A stretch of DNA of 64,000 bases from Pelagibacteraceae bacterium AG-359-O02 (GTDB lineage: Bacteria > Pseudomonadota > Alphaproteobacteria > Pelagibacterales > Pelagibacteraceae): contig QCEU01000003.1 of assembly GCA_003280485.1 (NCBI GenBank), positions 91,544 to 155,543 of the forward strand. Reading direction: 5' to 3'. Position numbers and translations under genes: made by a program. Under the pieces are notes generated by a model that searched no databases, was not told the origin of the DNA, and saw only the letters and a list, made by a program, of their open reading frames with translations. Of this stretch, positions 18,470-27,069 are shown in pieces (position 1 is the first letter of the stretch; every line of letters begins with the position of its first letter).

Positions 18470-19906
18470 ATGAAGTTAAATTTAAATTTTACAAATAAAA
18501 TCCCAAAAATAGCAAAAGATAACGAGATTATTCTACTTGCTCAAAATGGTACAAAAAGTAAAGAGATTAAACAATTAATAAAATCAGTTTTCAATAATAA
18601 ACTTTTTTCTGAGGGGAATTTTCTTGCAAAAGATTACAACAACAAAAGCTATGTATTCGTAAATTGTTCTAATTCAAAAGTTTCCTTAGATTTCGAAAAA
18701 CTTGGATCTAAATTATTTGTTTTTTTAAAGGAAAATAAAAAAGAGAATTCATTTATTAATTTAGATAATAATACTTTTACAAATGTACAATTAGAGAAAT
18801 TTCTACATGGAGCGCAGCTAAAATCTTATAATTTTAATATTTATAAAACAGATAAAAAAAAGAATTTTGATATAAATTTAAGTATAGTTGGCAAAGGTGT
18901 AAAACAAAAAAATTTATTAAGAAATAAATTAAATGCTCTTTTGAAAGGAGTTTTTCTTACTAGAGATTTAGTTTCTGAACCTGGTAATATTTTGCACCCA
19001 GATGAATACGCAAAGAGAATTGTAAAATTAAGAAAGTTTGGATTAAAAGTAAAAGTATATGACCAAAAGAGATTAAAAAAATTAGGTTTTAATGCATTGC
19101 TAGGTGTCGGACAAGGAAGTATCAGAGGTTCTTATATGGTAACAATAGAGTGGAATGGAAATAAAAATAAATCAAAACCTTTAGCCTTCGTTGGAAAAGG
19201 TGTTTGTTTTGATACTGGTGGAATTTCACTCAAACCTGCAAAATTTATGGAGGATATGACATATGATATGGCGGGTTCAGCAACTGTGGTTGGTCTTATG
19301 AAAACCCTAGCTTTAAGGAAATCTAAAATTAACGCAGTTGGAGTGGTTGGACTAGTTGAAAATATGCCAGGAGCAAATGCACAAAGACCTGGAGATATTG
19401 TAAAATCTTACAGCGGACAAACAATCGAAGTTTTAAATACAGATGCTGAGGGAAGACTAGTTTTAGCAGATGCACTTACTTATACTGAAGAGAAATTTAA
19501 GCCAAGTCTAATTATTGACTTAGCAACATTAACTGGAGCAATAATTGTTGCGCTTGGATCTGAATATGCTGGGCTTTGGTCAAATAATAAAAAATTATCT
19601 AAACAACTATTTGATGCTGGAGAGTATGTAGAAGAAAAAGTATGGGAAATGCCACTTCATGAGAATTATAACAAATTAATGAATTCAAATAATGCTGATA
19701 TGCAAAATATTAATTATGTTGGAGGAGCTGGATCAACAACTGCAGCTCAATTTTTACAAAGATTTATAATTAATAAAACACCTTGGGCGCATTTAGATAT
19801 TGCTGGAATGGCTTTTTCCAAATATGCTGGAGCATTGAATTCTGGTGGCGCAACTGGATATGGTGTTAGATTGTTAAATAGATTTATAGAGGAGAATTAT
19901 GAGTAA
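18470..19906 (+). CDS. pepA: Cytosol (leucyl) aminopeptidase PepA
   Basis: 478 residues of peptidase family M17, a two-metal hexameric exopeptidase. The C-terminal catalytic domain has GKGVCFDTGGISLKPA, DMAGSATV and the signature NTDAEGRLVLADAL, which carry the metal ligands. The N-terminal domain (about 1-160) is more diverged, Lys/Asn-rich. Ends 8 bases into ndk. In many alphaproteobacteria holC lies between pepA and ndk; it is absent at this spot. Confidence 0.96.
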   Translation: MKLNLNFTNKIPKIAKDNEIILLAQNGTKSKEIKQLIKSVFNNKLFSEGNFLAKDYNNKSYVFVNCSNSKVSLDFEKLGSKLFVFLKENKKENSFINLDNNTFTNVQLEKFLHGAQLKSYNFNIYKTDKKKNFDINLSIVGKGVKQKNLLRNKLNALLKGVFLTRDLVSEPGNILHPDEYAKRIVKLRKFGLKVKVYDQKRLKKLGFNALLGVGQGSIRGSYMVTIEWNGNKNKSKPLAFVGKGVCFDTGGISLKPAKFMEDMTYDMAGSATVVGLMKTLALRKSKINAVGVVGLVENMPGANAQRPGDIVKSYSGQTIEVLNTDAEGRLVLADALTYTEEKFKPSLIIDLATLTGAIIVALGSEYAGLWSNNKKLSKQLFDAGEYVEEKVWEMPLHENYNKLMNSNNADMQNINYVGGAGSTTAAQFLQRFIINKTPWAHLDIAGMAFSKYAGALNSGGATGYGVRLLNRFIEENYE

Positions 19907-20309
19907 TATTGAACAAACATTATCAATAATTAAGCCAGATGCTGTTGGAAGAAATTTGCAAGATCAGATTAAAAATGAATTTAAAAATAATGGATTTGAA
20001 ATTTTAAAGGAAAAAAAAATTCATATTTCTAAAGAGGAAGCTGAAAAGTTTTATAAAGTTCATGAGTCTAAACCATTTTATAATGATTTGTGTGCTTACT
20101 TATCATCTGGACCAATTGTTGTAATGAGCCTTCAAAAAGAAAATGCTGTTCTAGAAAATAGAAAATTGATGGGAGCAACTAACCCTAAAGATGCAGAAGA
20201 AGGAACGCTTCGAAAAAAATATGGTATTTCAATTGATAAAAATTCTGTTCATGGATCAGATAGTGTTGAAAATGCTAAGATCGAGTTAGATTTTTTTTTT
20301 AAAGATTAG
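19899..20309 (+). CDS. ndk: Nucleoside diphosphate kinase
   Basis: 136 residues. Transfers gamma-phosphate between nucleotides through phospho-His118 in NSVHGSDSVENA; the N-terminal TLSIIKPDAVGRN and NPKDAEEGTLRKKYG motifs are canonical. A strong AGGAG ribosome binding site inside the end of pepA precedes the start. The last codons include a run of ten T (20291-20300), and the end overlaps convergent purN by 11 bases. Confidence 0.97.
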   Translation: MSNIEQTLSIIKPDAVGRNLQDQIKNEFKNNGFEILKEKKIHISKEEAEKFYKVHESKPFYNDLCAYLSSGPIVVMSLQKENAVLENRKLMGATNPKDAEEGTLRKKYGISIDKNSVHGSDSVENAKIELDFFFKD

Positions 20310-20871
20310 TTAAAAACTTATCAATACCTTTTGGATAAATTTCATGTTCAATTTTAAGCACTTTTTTTTCTAAACTTCTTACATTATCTGATTTTAGGAT
20401 TTTCACCTTCTTTTGTAAAATAACTTTACCTGAATCTAATTTTTCTGTTACTTTATGAATTGATGCTCCTGCAAATCGATCCTTATTTTTAATTGCTCTC
20501 TCATTTGTATTTAATCCTTTATATTTTGGAAGAAGAGAGGGATGAATATTTAATATTGGTTTAGAAAATTTTTTTATAAAATTACCTGACAAGATTTTCA
20601 TAAATCCAGCCAAACAAATTAAATCTATATTATATTTCTTTAGTAACTTAAGTGATTCATTTTCAAAATTTGATTTATTTTTATTTCTATAAATTTTTAT
20701 TTTAGATCTAGATGCATATTTTAGTCCCTCGGCATCTGGATTGTTTGAAATAACTAATATAATTTTAATTAAAGAATTCTTTTTTTTTGAGTATTTTATT
20801 AAAGATTTTAAGTTACTACCTCTACCACTAATAAAGACAGCAGTATTTATTTTACCAGGATATTTTTCCAC
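20299..20871 (-). CDS. purN: Phosphoribosylglycinamide formyltransferase
   Basis: 190 residues. Transfers formyl from 10-formyl-THF to GAR in purine synthesis. Seen: N-terminal VFISGRGSNLKSLI, catalytic NIHPSLLPKYKGLN and the later AGASIHKVTEKLDSGKVI containing the conserved His and Asp. Starts with GTG inside the last 20 bases of purM, an overlap that implies coupled translation; the purM-purN pair is standard. Confidence 0.95.
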   Translation of the reverse strand: MEKYPGKINTAVFISGRGSNLKSLIKYSKKKNSLIKIILVISNNPDAEGLKYASRSKIKIYRNKNKSNFENESLKLLKKYNIDLICLAGFMKILSGNFIKKFSKPILNIHPSLLPKYKGLNTNERAIKNKDRFAGASIHKVTEKLDSGKVILQKKVKILKSDNVRSLEKKVLKIEHEIYPKGIDKFLTNL

Positions 20872-21874
20872 TTAATTTTACTTTTTTTGAATTTTTAACT
20901 ATTTTTCCAATTATATAGGGTTTAAATTTTTTTCCAAAATATTTACTTACTGAATTTAAATTTCTAGGATTTGTCACTAAACAAAAACCTACACCACAAT
21001 TAAAGGTCTTTAACATTTCTTTCTCACTTACACCCATTTTATATAACCATCTAAAAATTTTTAATGTTTTGACTCTATTTAAATCTATTTCAGCACATAA
21101 ATTTTTTGGTATTATTCTTTGAATATTATCCACTAGACCTCCACCAGTTATGTTTGCACATCCATTTATTAAATTTTTTTCATTAATAAGTGATAATTCT
21201 TTTACATAAATTTTAGTTGGTCTAATTAATTCATCTTTGAGAAATTTGCTTGTTTTTAAATTTATTTTTTTCTTTTTTAAAAGATATCTCACTAAGGAAT
21301 AACCGTTAGAGTGAAGTCCATTAGAAGGTACAGCTAAAATAAGATCATTATTTCTAATTTTTTTATTAAGTATTTTTTTCTTTTCAACAAGACCAACAGC
21401 AAAACCTGCTATATCAAATTTCCCTTTAGTATATGTTCCTGGCATTTCAGCAGTTTCTCCACCAACTAATTTGCAACCGGCGATATCACATCCCTTAACA
21501 ATTCCTATGACTAAATGTTTTAATTTTTTCAAATTGATTTTGCTAATAGAAATGTAGTCTAAGAATAAATAAGGCTTCGCTCCTTGAACAACCAAATCAT
21601 TTACACACATCGCAACAAGATCTATTCCAATTGTATCAAATTTATTTAGATCATTTGCAATCTCAATTTTTGTTCCAACTCCATCAGTGCTGGTAACAAT
21701 GTGAGGGTCTTTCAGCTGTCTAGGTATTGAAGAGATTGCTCCAAAGCCTCCTATATTCTTAAAATCACCACTTTTGCTTGATTTTCTTGTTAGTGAACTT
21801 ATGAACTTAACAAAACTATCTGCTTTTGGAATATTAACTCCGCTCTTACTGTATGTTAATTTATTCGATGCCAT
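20852..21874 (-). CDS. purM: Phosphoribosylformylglycinamidine cyclo-ligase
   Basis: 340 residues. ATP-dependent closure of FGAM to AIR. The N-terminal SYSKAGV-like start (TYSKSGVNIPKAD), STDGVGTK, GIDLVAMCVNDL, VGGETAEMPGTY, and later ITGGGLVDNIQRI are PurM hallmarks. The start codon is only 11 bases from the proposed start of the divergent DUF2066 gene, so its promoter must lie within that gene. Confidence 0.97.
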   Translation of the reverse strand: MASNKLTYSKSGVNIPKADSFVKFISSLTRKSSKSGDFKNIGGFGAISSIPRQLKDPHIVTSTDGVGTKIEIANDLNKFDTIGIDLVAMCVNDLVVQGAKPYLFLDYISISKINLKKLKHLVIGIVKGCDIAGCKLVGGETAEMPGTYTKGKFDIAGFAVGLVEKKKILNKKIRNNDLILAVPSNGLHSNGYSLVRYLLKKKKINLKTSKFLKDELIRPTKIYVKELSLINEKNLINGCANITGGGLVDNIQRIIPKNLCAEIDLNRVKTLKIFRWLYKMGVSEKEMLKTFNCGVGFCLVTNPRNLNSVSKYFGKKFKPYIIGKIVKNSKKVKLSGKISW

Positions 21875-21885
21875 ATAACAAAGTT

Positions 21886-22962
21886 ATGTATTTTTTTAAA
21901 AAAAATATATCAAATTGTTTATATATATTTTTCATATTTTTAACCTTCAATTTTATAGAGTTTTCCACAAAGGAAGTACTTGCTAAAACTTTTGTTGTTT
22001 CAAAAATCGAAGTTGAGGAAAAATACAATCTTAGTTTTAATAAACTAAAAGTTATGGATAGAGGCTTTAAAAAAGCATTTCAAGATATCTCGCAAATGAT
22101 ACTTGAAAGAAAAGATCTTGAAAAAATCAAAAATACACCAATAAATGATATAAAAAAATTAATCGAAAACTTTTCAATATTAAATGAAAAATTTATAAAC
22201 CAAAAATATAAAAGTATTATGGAAGTAGAATTTAATAAAAAAAAATTAATTAAATTCTTAGATTCTAAAAATATAACTATTTCATTACCAAAAAAAATTA
22301 ACGTTTTTCTTATACCAGTAATGATTGATTTAGAAACAAATAATTTTAACTATTTAAATGAAAATATTTTTGTAAAAAATTGGGAAAGTATTGAAAAAAA
22401 TTATTTTCAAATTTCTTATATTATCCCAAATGAGGATGCAGAGGATTATTTAAGTATAAAAGATAACTTACAAAATATTGAAAATTATAATTTTAACAAA
22501 ATATTGAAAAAATATAATTCAGAAAACTTTATAATAATGATAATTTTCAAAAGAAAAAATAATATTAAATTTTATTCAAAAATTAATTTTGATGATAAGT
22601 TTGAAATATTAAGTAAAAATTTTAAAGATAAAAATATAGATAATCAAACAGACTTAAATTCAATAATACTTAATATCAAAAACGAATATGAAGATAATTG
22701 GAAATCTATTAATAAAATGAGTCCATCTACATCTGTTCCAATCCGATTATCATTAGGGTCAAATAATACAGAAAAATCATTAAAATTAGAAAATGCTTTG
22801 GATAATTTAGATTTTGTAAATAGTTATAATATTGAAAAGTTTGATAGTAAAAAGATTATTTATAAAGTTTATTACAGCAGTAGTCCAAAAAGATTTTTAA
22901 AAGATATTTTATCTTACGATATTAGTATTGACACATCCTCAAGCAACTGGAAAATAAAATGA
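21886..22962 (+). CDS. DUF2066 domain-containing protein (exported)
   Basis: About 359 residues. I place the start at the ATG beginning MYFFKKN, because earlier in-frame ATGs would overlap the purM start codon and the hydrophobic segment after it (about residues 9-27) reads as a signal peptide ending near FSTKEVLA. The mature part is Lys/Asn/Ile-rich with the DUF2066 features of a repeated MDRGFKKAFQDIS-type region and a central strand set (KINVFLIPVMIDLE). Function unknown. The order purM / DUF2066 / hdaA is conserved in alphaproteobacteria, and it ends in a 4-base overlap with hdaA. Confidence 0.75.
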   Translation: MYFFKKNISNCLYIFFIFLTFNFIEFSTKEVLAKTFVVSKIEVEEKYNLSFNKLKVMDRGFKKAFQDISQMILERKDLEKIKNTPINDIKKLIENFSILNEKFINQKYKSIMEVEFNKKKLIKFLDSKNITISLPKKINVFLIPVMIDLETNNFNYLNENIFVKNWESIEKNYFQISYIIPNEDAEDYLSIKDNLQNIENYNFNKILKKYNSENFIIMIIFKRKNNIKFYSKINFDDKFEILSKNFKDKNIDNQTDLNSIILNIKNEYEDNWKSINKMSPSTSVPIRLSLGSNNTEKSLKLENALDNLDFVNSYNIEKFDSKKIIYKVYYSSSPKRFLKDILSYDISIDTSSSNWKIK

Positions 22963-23615
22963 GTGAATTAAATCAATTACTTCTAGACTTTGATTATAAA
23001 AATAATTTTAATGAACATGATTTTTATTTATCGAAAAGTAATTCTAACGCATTTAATTTAATTAATAAATGGCCTGACTGGGATAAAAAAATATTAAATA
23101 TATCAGGTGAAAAATTCTCTGGAAAAAGTCACCTAGCAAATATCTTTAAACTAAAATCTAAAGCATTTTTAATTAAGGGAAATGAGATTGATAATTCAAT
23201 TTTTAAAAGTATTAAATTACATGAAAGTATAATTATTGATGATTTTGAAGAGTGTAACGAGGAAGAAATACTTTATTCAATTTTTAATCTAATAGATCAA
23301 GATAGTAAGTATTTATTGATAAATTCATTAAAACCAATAAATGAAATTAAATACAGACTGCCTGATTTAACCTCAAGATCAAAAAATTGTCTTTACGCTG
23401 CAATTGAAAATCCAGATGATGAATTACTTTTTGCTATAATTTTAAAGAATTTTTCTGATCGCCAGATTAAAATTGAAAAAAAAATAATAAATTTCATAAT
23501 TAGTAGAATTGACAGATCTTATAGAAAAATTGATGAATTTATATATAAGATTGACGAATTAAGTTTAAAAAAAAAAAAACCAATTAATTTAAAAACCATA
23601 AAAGAAATTTTGTAA
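22959..23615 (+). CDS. hdaA: DnaA-like regulatory ATPase (HdaA/Hda family)
   Basis: 218 residues, matching DnaA domain III without the DNA-binding domain IV. Walker A is GEKFSGKSHLANIF (about 50-63), Walker B IIIDDFEE (about 90), and sensor region LPDLTSRSKNCLYAAIENPDDE. Family members promote hydrolysis of DnaA-bound ATP after initiation. The 3' end holds twelve consecutive A (23568-23579) coding for Lys, a likely slippage-prone spot. aspS begins one base after its stop. Confidence 0.85.
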   Translation: MSELNQLLLDFDYKNNFNEHDFYLSKSNSNAFNLINKWPDWDKKILNISGEKFSGKSHLANIFKLKSKAFLIKGNEIDNSIFKSIKLHESIIIDDFEECNEEEILYSIFNLIDQDSKYLLINSLKPINEIKYRLPDLTSRSKNCLYAAIENPDDELLFAIILKNFSDRQIKIEKKIINFIISRIDRSYRKIDEFIYKIDELSLKKKKPINLKTIKEIL

Positions 23616-23616
23616 A

Positions 23617-25401
23617 TTGAATAAATACAGAACTCATACCTGCGGGGAATTAACCAAGTTAGATAAAGAAAAGAAAATTTCTTTATCTGGTTGGATTAAC
23701 AAAAAAAGAGATCATGGAAATCTTTTATTTATAGACTTAAGAGATAATTTTGGAATTACTCAGTGCGTTATAGACAAAAGCAATGAAATTTTTAGGAAAA
23801 TTGAAAAACTTTCTTTGGAAACAGTAATTAAAATTACGGGAATGGTTATTGAGAGATCAAATGAAACAATAAATAAAAATATTACTACTGGCGAAATAGA
23901 GGTCAAAATTAATAATATTGATATTCTAGGGGAAACTAAAGAATTGCCAATGCCAGTTTTTTCAGATCAAGAATATGCCGAGGAAATTAGACTTAAGTAT
24001 AGATTTTTAGATTTAAGAAGAAAAAAAATACATCAAAATATTATCTTAAGATCAAAAGTAATCTCATTTATTAGAAATGAGATGCAAAAACTTGGTTTCT
24101 TAGAATTTCAAACTCCTATTTTAACTTCATCTAGCCCAGAAGGAGCAAGAGATTTTCTTGTACCTAGTAGATTAAATCCTGGAAAATTTTATGCTTTACC
24201 ACAAGCTCCTCAACAATTTAAGCAACTAATAATGGTTTCTGGGTTCGACAAATATTTTCAAATAGCGCCTTGTTTCAGAGACGAGGACGCCAGAGCAGAT
24301 AGAAGTCCTGGAGAATTTTATCAATTAGATGTTGAAATGTCTTTTGTTGAACAAGAGGATGTCTTTGGAGTAATTGAAACTTTATTTCTAAAATTATTTA
24401 AAACATTCAGTAACAAAAAAATTATGCATGAAAAATTTCCAAGAATTACCTATGAAGATGCAATGCTTAAATACGGGTCAGATAAACCAGATTTAAGAAA
24501 TCCTTTAGAAATTTCAGATTTAACAATTATTTTTGAAAGAGAAGATGTGAAATTTGATATTTTTAAAAAATTAGTGAAAAGTGGCTCAATAGTTAGAGCG
24601 TTAGTTACCAAAAATACAAAGGATAAACCTAGAAGTTTCTTTGATAATATTGATAGATGGGCAAAAGAGCAAGGTTCATCTGGTCTAGCTTATTTTACAT
24701 TTGAAAAAGATGAAAAAATTAATGCCAAAGGACCAATTGGAAAATTTTTTTCAGAGAATGCATTATTAGAAATCATGAAACTAACAAATGCAAATATAGG
24801 TGATACGGTATTTCTTTCTTGTGGAAAAAAAAATGATGTAGAGAAAATATTAAGTGTTGCAAGAAATAAAATAGCTGAAGATTTAAATTTAATTGATAAT
24901 GAAATATTTTCATTTTGTTGGATTATTGACTATCCAATGTATGAGATTGATGAGACTACTAAAAAAATAAAATTTAGTCACAATCCATTCTCAATGCCTC
25001 AGGGTGAAATAAATAAATTAGACTTATCTAATCCTTTAAATATTAAAGCCTATCAATATGATATTGTTTGTAATGGAATTGAGTTATCATCTGGTGCTAT
25101 AAGAAACCATATTCCTGAATTAATGTACAAATTATTTGAAATTTCAGGGTATTCAAAAAATGATGTTAATAGTAAATTTAGCGGAATGATAAATGCCTTG
25201 AGCTATGGGGCACCACCCCATGGAGGAATAGCTCCAGGAATTGATAGAATTGTTATGCTTTTGGCAAATGAAAAAAACATTAGAGAAATTACCATGTTCC
25301 CAATGAACCAAAATGCACAAGATTTGATGATGAATGCACCATCTGAAATTTCAGATGATCAACTAAAAGAGTTAAATTTAAACATTAAAAAGAAAAAATA
25401 A
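23617..25401 (+). CDS. aspS: Aspartyl-tRNA synthetase (probably non-discriminating)
   Basis: 594 residues, bacterial-type AspRS: N-terminal OB fold (RTHTCGEL to about 110), class II catalytic core with motif 2 FRDEDARADRSPGEFYQLDVEMSF, the GAD insertion (about 290-420), and motif 3 GIAPGIDRIVMLLAN. Starts with TTG, one base after hdaA stops. H33 (RDHGNLL) corresponds to the His that in Pseudomonas AspRS is associated with also charging tRNA-Asn; E. coli AspRS has Leu there. This suggests, but does not prove, that Asn-tRNA is made by amidation. Confidence 0.95.
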   Translation: MNKYRTHTCGELTKLDKEKKISLSGWINKKRDHGNLLFIDLRDNFGITQCVIDKSNEIFRKIEKLSLETVIKITGMVIERSNETINKNITTGEIEVKINNIDILGETKELPMPVFSDQEYAEEIRLKYRFLDLRRKKIHQNIILRSKVISFIRNEMQKLGFLEFQTPILTSSSPEGARDFLVPSRLNPGKFYALPQAPQQFKQLIMVSGFDKYFQIAPCFRDEDARADRSPGEFYQLDVEMSFVEQEDVFGVIETLFLKLFKTFSNKKIMHEKFPRITYEDAMLKYGSDKPDLRNPLEISDLTIIFEREDVKFDIFKKLVKSGSIVRALVTKNTKDKPRSFFDNIDRWAKEQGSSGLAYFTFEKDEKINAKGPIGKFFSENALLEIMKLTNANIGDTVFLSCGKKNDVEKILSVARNKIAEDLNLIDNEIFSFCWIIDYPMYEIDETTKKIKFSHNPFSMPQGEINKLDLSNPLNIKAYQYDIVCNGIELSSGAIRNHIPELMYKLFEISGYSKNDVNSKFSGMINALSYGAPPHGGIAPGIDRIVMLLANEKNIREITMFPMNQNAQDLMMNAPSEISDDQLKELNLNIKKKK

Positions 25402-26226
25402 TTATTTCTTTCCTTTCAGATTTATTTTTATATCTGACAGATCTACTAATTTCTTTTTGTAATTACTTCTAACAAAACCTTTGCTTGTAATGTCTTTTAC
25501 TAATTTTAAGAATTGAGTTTTGTCCTCGCTGTTTTCATCTGTTACAGTTTCTTCTAAGTTTTCAGATCCTCCTATAGACGGAGTATGAGCAAGATCTTCT
25601 CTGTTTAGATATGATATTGCTAATTCTCTAAATATATAATCTAGAATTGATGATGCACTTAATATTCTATCATTGCCAAATACTTTTCCTGAGGGTTCAA
25701 ATTTTGTATCAACAAAGGCATTTACAAATTCATCCAATGGAACTCCGTATTGCAATCCAAGAGATACTGCTATTGCAAAGTTATTCATTGTTGCTTTTAC
25801 TAGTTCACCTTCTTTACTTGTATCGATAAATATTTCACCTATTTTGCCATCTTCATACTCACCGGTATGTAGGTAAACTTTATGATCTCCAATCGAAGCC
25901 TTTTGGATATATCCTTTCCTTCTGTCTGGCATACTAAATCGTCTACCATTAGTGTCTTTGATATTTTTAGTTAAAATTTCTTGGTTAATCTTAAGACTAT
26001 TTTTTTGCTCAGGTTGAGAAAGTTCTTTTTCAACAATATTTATCTTGTTGCTTTCAATTTTTTCCAAATTTTTGGTTTTTCTGTTATCTAGTTTTACATC
26101 TAATATTTCAAATTTTCCATCATCCCTTTTCTCTATATTTTGTATATTTTTCTCATCAATATCGTCGAGATAATGACTTACTTTGAAACTACAAGTGTAG
26201 TACGTCTCTACTAAATATTTTGCCAT
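25402..26226 (-). CDS. Stand-alone TSCPD-domain protein resembling the C-terminal tail of class II ribonucleotide reductase
   Basis: 274 residues. Residues ~95-215 (LPDRRKGY-like [15 protein letters not shown], then [56 protein letters not shown]) read like the tail region of adenosylcobalamin-dependent NrdJ. The N-terminal ~95 residues ([20 protein letters not shown]...) are charged and unfamiliar, and the end is Lys-rich. The catalytic barrel is absent and only one Cys remains, so it cannot carry the Cys pair used to re-reduce the enzyme. Split NrdJa/NrdJb systems provide a loose precedent. Its stop abuts that of aspS (TAATTA). Role unknown; perhaps regulatory or nucleotide-binding. Confidence 0.7.
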   Translation of the reverse strand: MAKYLVETYYTCSFKVSHYLDDIDEKNIQNIEKRDDGKFEILDVKLDNRKTKNLEKIESNKINIVEKELSQPEQKNSLKINQEILTKNIKDTNGRRFSMPDRRKGYIQKASIGDHKVYLHTGEYEDGKIGEIFIDTSKEGELVKATMNNFAIAVSLGLQYGVPLDEFVNAFVDTKFEPSGKVFGNDRILSASSILDYIFRELAISYLNREDLAHTPSIGGSENLEETVTDENSEDKTQFLKLVKDITSKGFVRSNYKKKLVDLSDIKINLKGKK

Positions 26227-26242
26227 TTAATTTCCTTATTTA

Positions 26243-26271
26243 TTTATAAAATTGAATCTTAAAGATATAAT
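26243..26271 (+). promoter_or_regulatory. Candidate promoter for the NDUFA12-like gene
   Basis: TTTATA (26243-26248) and a perfect TATAAT (26266-26271) are 17 bases apart in the 116-base gap between the divergent TSCPD and NDUFA12-like genes, which would give a leader of about 65 bases. The -35 is only a partial match (4 of 6). The rest of the gap is featureless A/T-rich DNA. Confidence 0.4.
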
Positions 26272-26342
26272 GTATATAGAAATTTAAAATTTTAGTCTAA
26301 TTTAATTTTTACAATTTTAAATTGAAAAAAAAATAAACTTTT

Positions 26343-26702
26343 ATGTTGACAGTATTTAAACAAATTTTTACCTGGTGGAATCATCAGACGTTTGGAACAA
26401 GACTGCAAATATTTTTTTCAGGAAAACTAGTTGGTGAAGATAAAAATGGAAATAAATATTATGAAAGTAAATCAGGAAGAAGATGGGTGATTTATAATGG
26501 TGAAGTTGAGGCATCAAAAATACCTAATGAATGGTATTCATGGATGCATTACATGAATAATAAAATAGAAAATGATCATAATTTAAAAAAATATGATTGG
26601 CAGAAGGAACATTTACCAAACCAAACTGGATCAGAAAATTCTTACCATCCTAAAAAATATAATAATGTCACTAAAAAAAAATATAAAAGCTGGAAAAGTT
26701 AA
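26343..26702 (+). CDS. NDUFA12 / B17.2-family NADH dehydrogenase accessory subunit
   Basis: 119 residues. Matches the small complex I accessory subunit found in alphaproteobacteria and mitochondria: FTWWNHQTFGTRL, then GEDKNGNKYYE, RRWVIYNGEVEASKIPNEWYSWMHY, and a C-terminal HLPNQTGSENSYHPKKY with the conserved PN-x-TGT/S-like segment. Probably binds the peripheral arm of complex I. The nuo operon is not in the window, which is usual for this gene. It overlaps the following DUF2155 gene by 38 bases. Confidence 0.9.
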   Translation: MLTVFKQIFTWWNHQTFGTRLQIFFSGKLVGEDKNGNKYYESKSGRRWVIYNGEVEASKIPNEWYSWMHYMNNKIENDHNLKKYDWQKEHLPNQTGSENSYHPKKYNNVTKKKYKSWKS

Positions 26703-27069
26703 TTTTTTAATAGCAACAGTTTTAAGCATTCTTATAATTAACAACGTCTATGCTGTAACTTTACCAAAAAGTGAGACAACTGCAGAGTTAAGTGTTCTCG
26801 ATAAGGTAAGTTCAAAAAATACAAACATTAAAATTAAAGTTGGAGAAGAATTTTCTTTTCAAAATCTCAATATAAAAGTTTTGAAATGTTACAATTCAGA
26901 ATTTGATGACGATCCAGAAGTTACGGCTTATATGCAGGTAAAAGATAATACAATGAAAAATAATGATAAAGTTTTTGTATTTAATGATTGGACATTTTCA
27001 TCAAGCCCATCGATAAGACCATTCGATCATCCAGTTTATGATGTTTGGTTAAAAAAATGTTATAGTTAA
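26665..27069 (+). CDS. DUF2155 domain-containing exported protein
   Basis: 134 residues from the ATG starting MSLKKNIKAGK. This start gives a clear signal peptide (hydrophobic VNFLIATVLSILIINNVYA); an upstream ATG in the same frame would bury it. The mature domain has the alphaproteobacterial DUF2155 features LKCYNSE, FNDWTFSSSPSIRPFDHPVYDVWLKKC, with two cysteines that could pair. Unknown function; adjacency to NDUFA12 is commonly conserved. It lies within the end of the previous gene by 38 bases and its stop overlaps the accC stop by 4. Confidence 0.8.
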   Translation: MSLKKNIKAGKVNFLIATVLSILIINNVYAVTLPKSETTAELSVLDKVSSKNTNIKIKVGEEFSFQNLNIKVLKCYNSEFDDDPEVTAYMQVKDNTMKNNDKVFVFNDWTFSSSPSIRPFDHPVYDVWLKKCYS

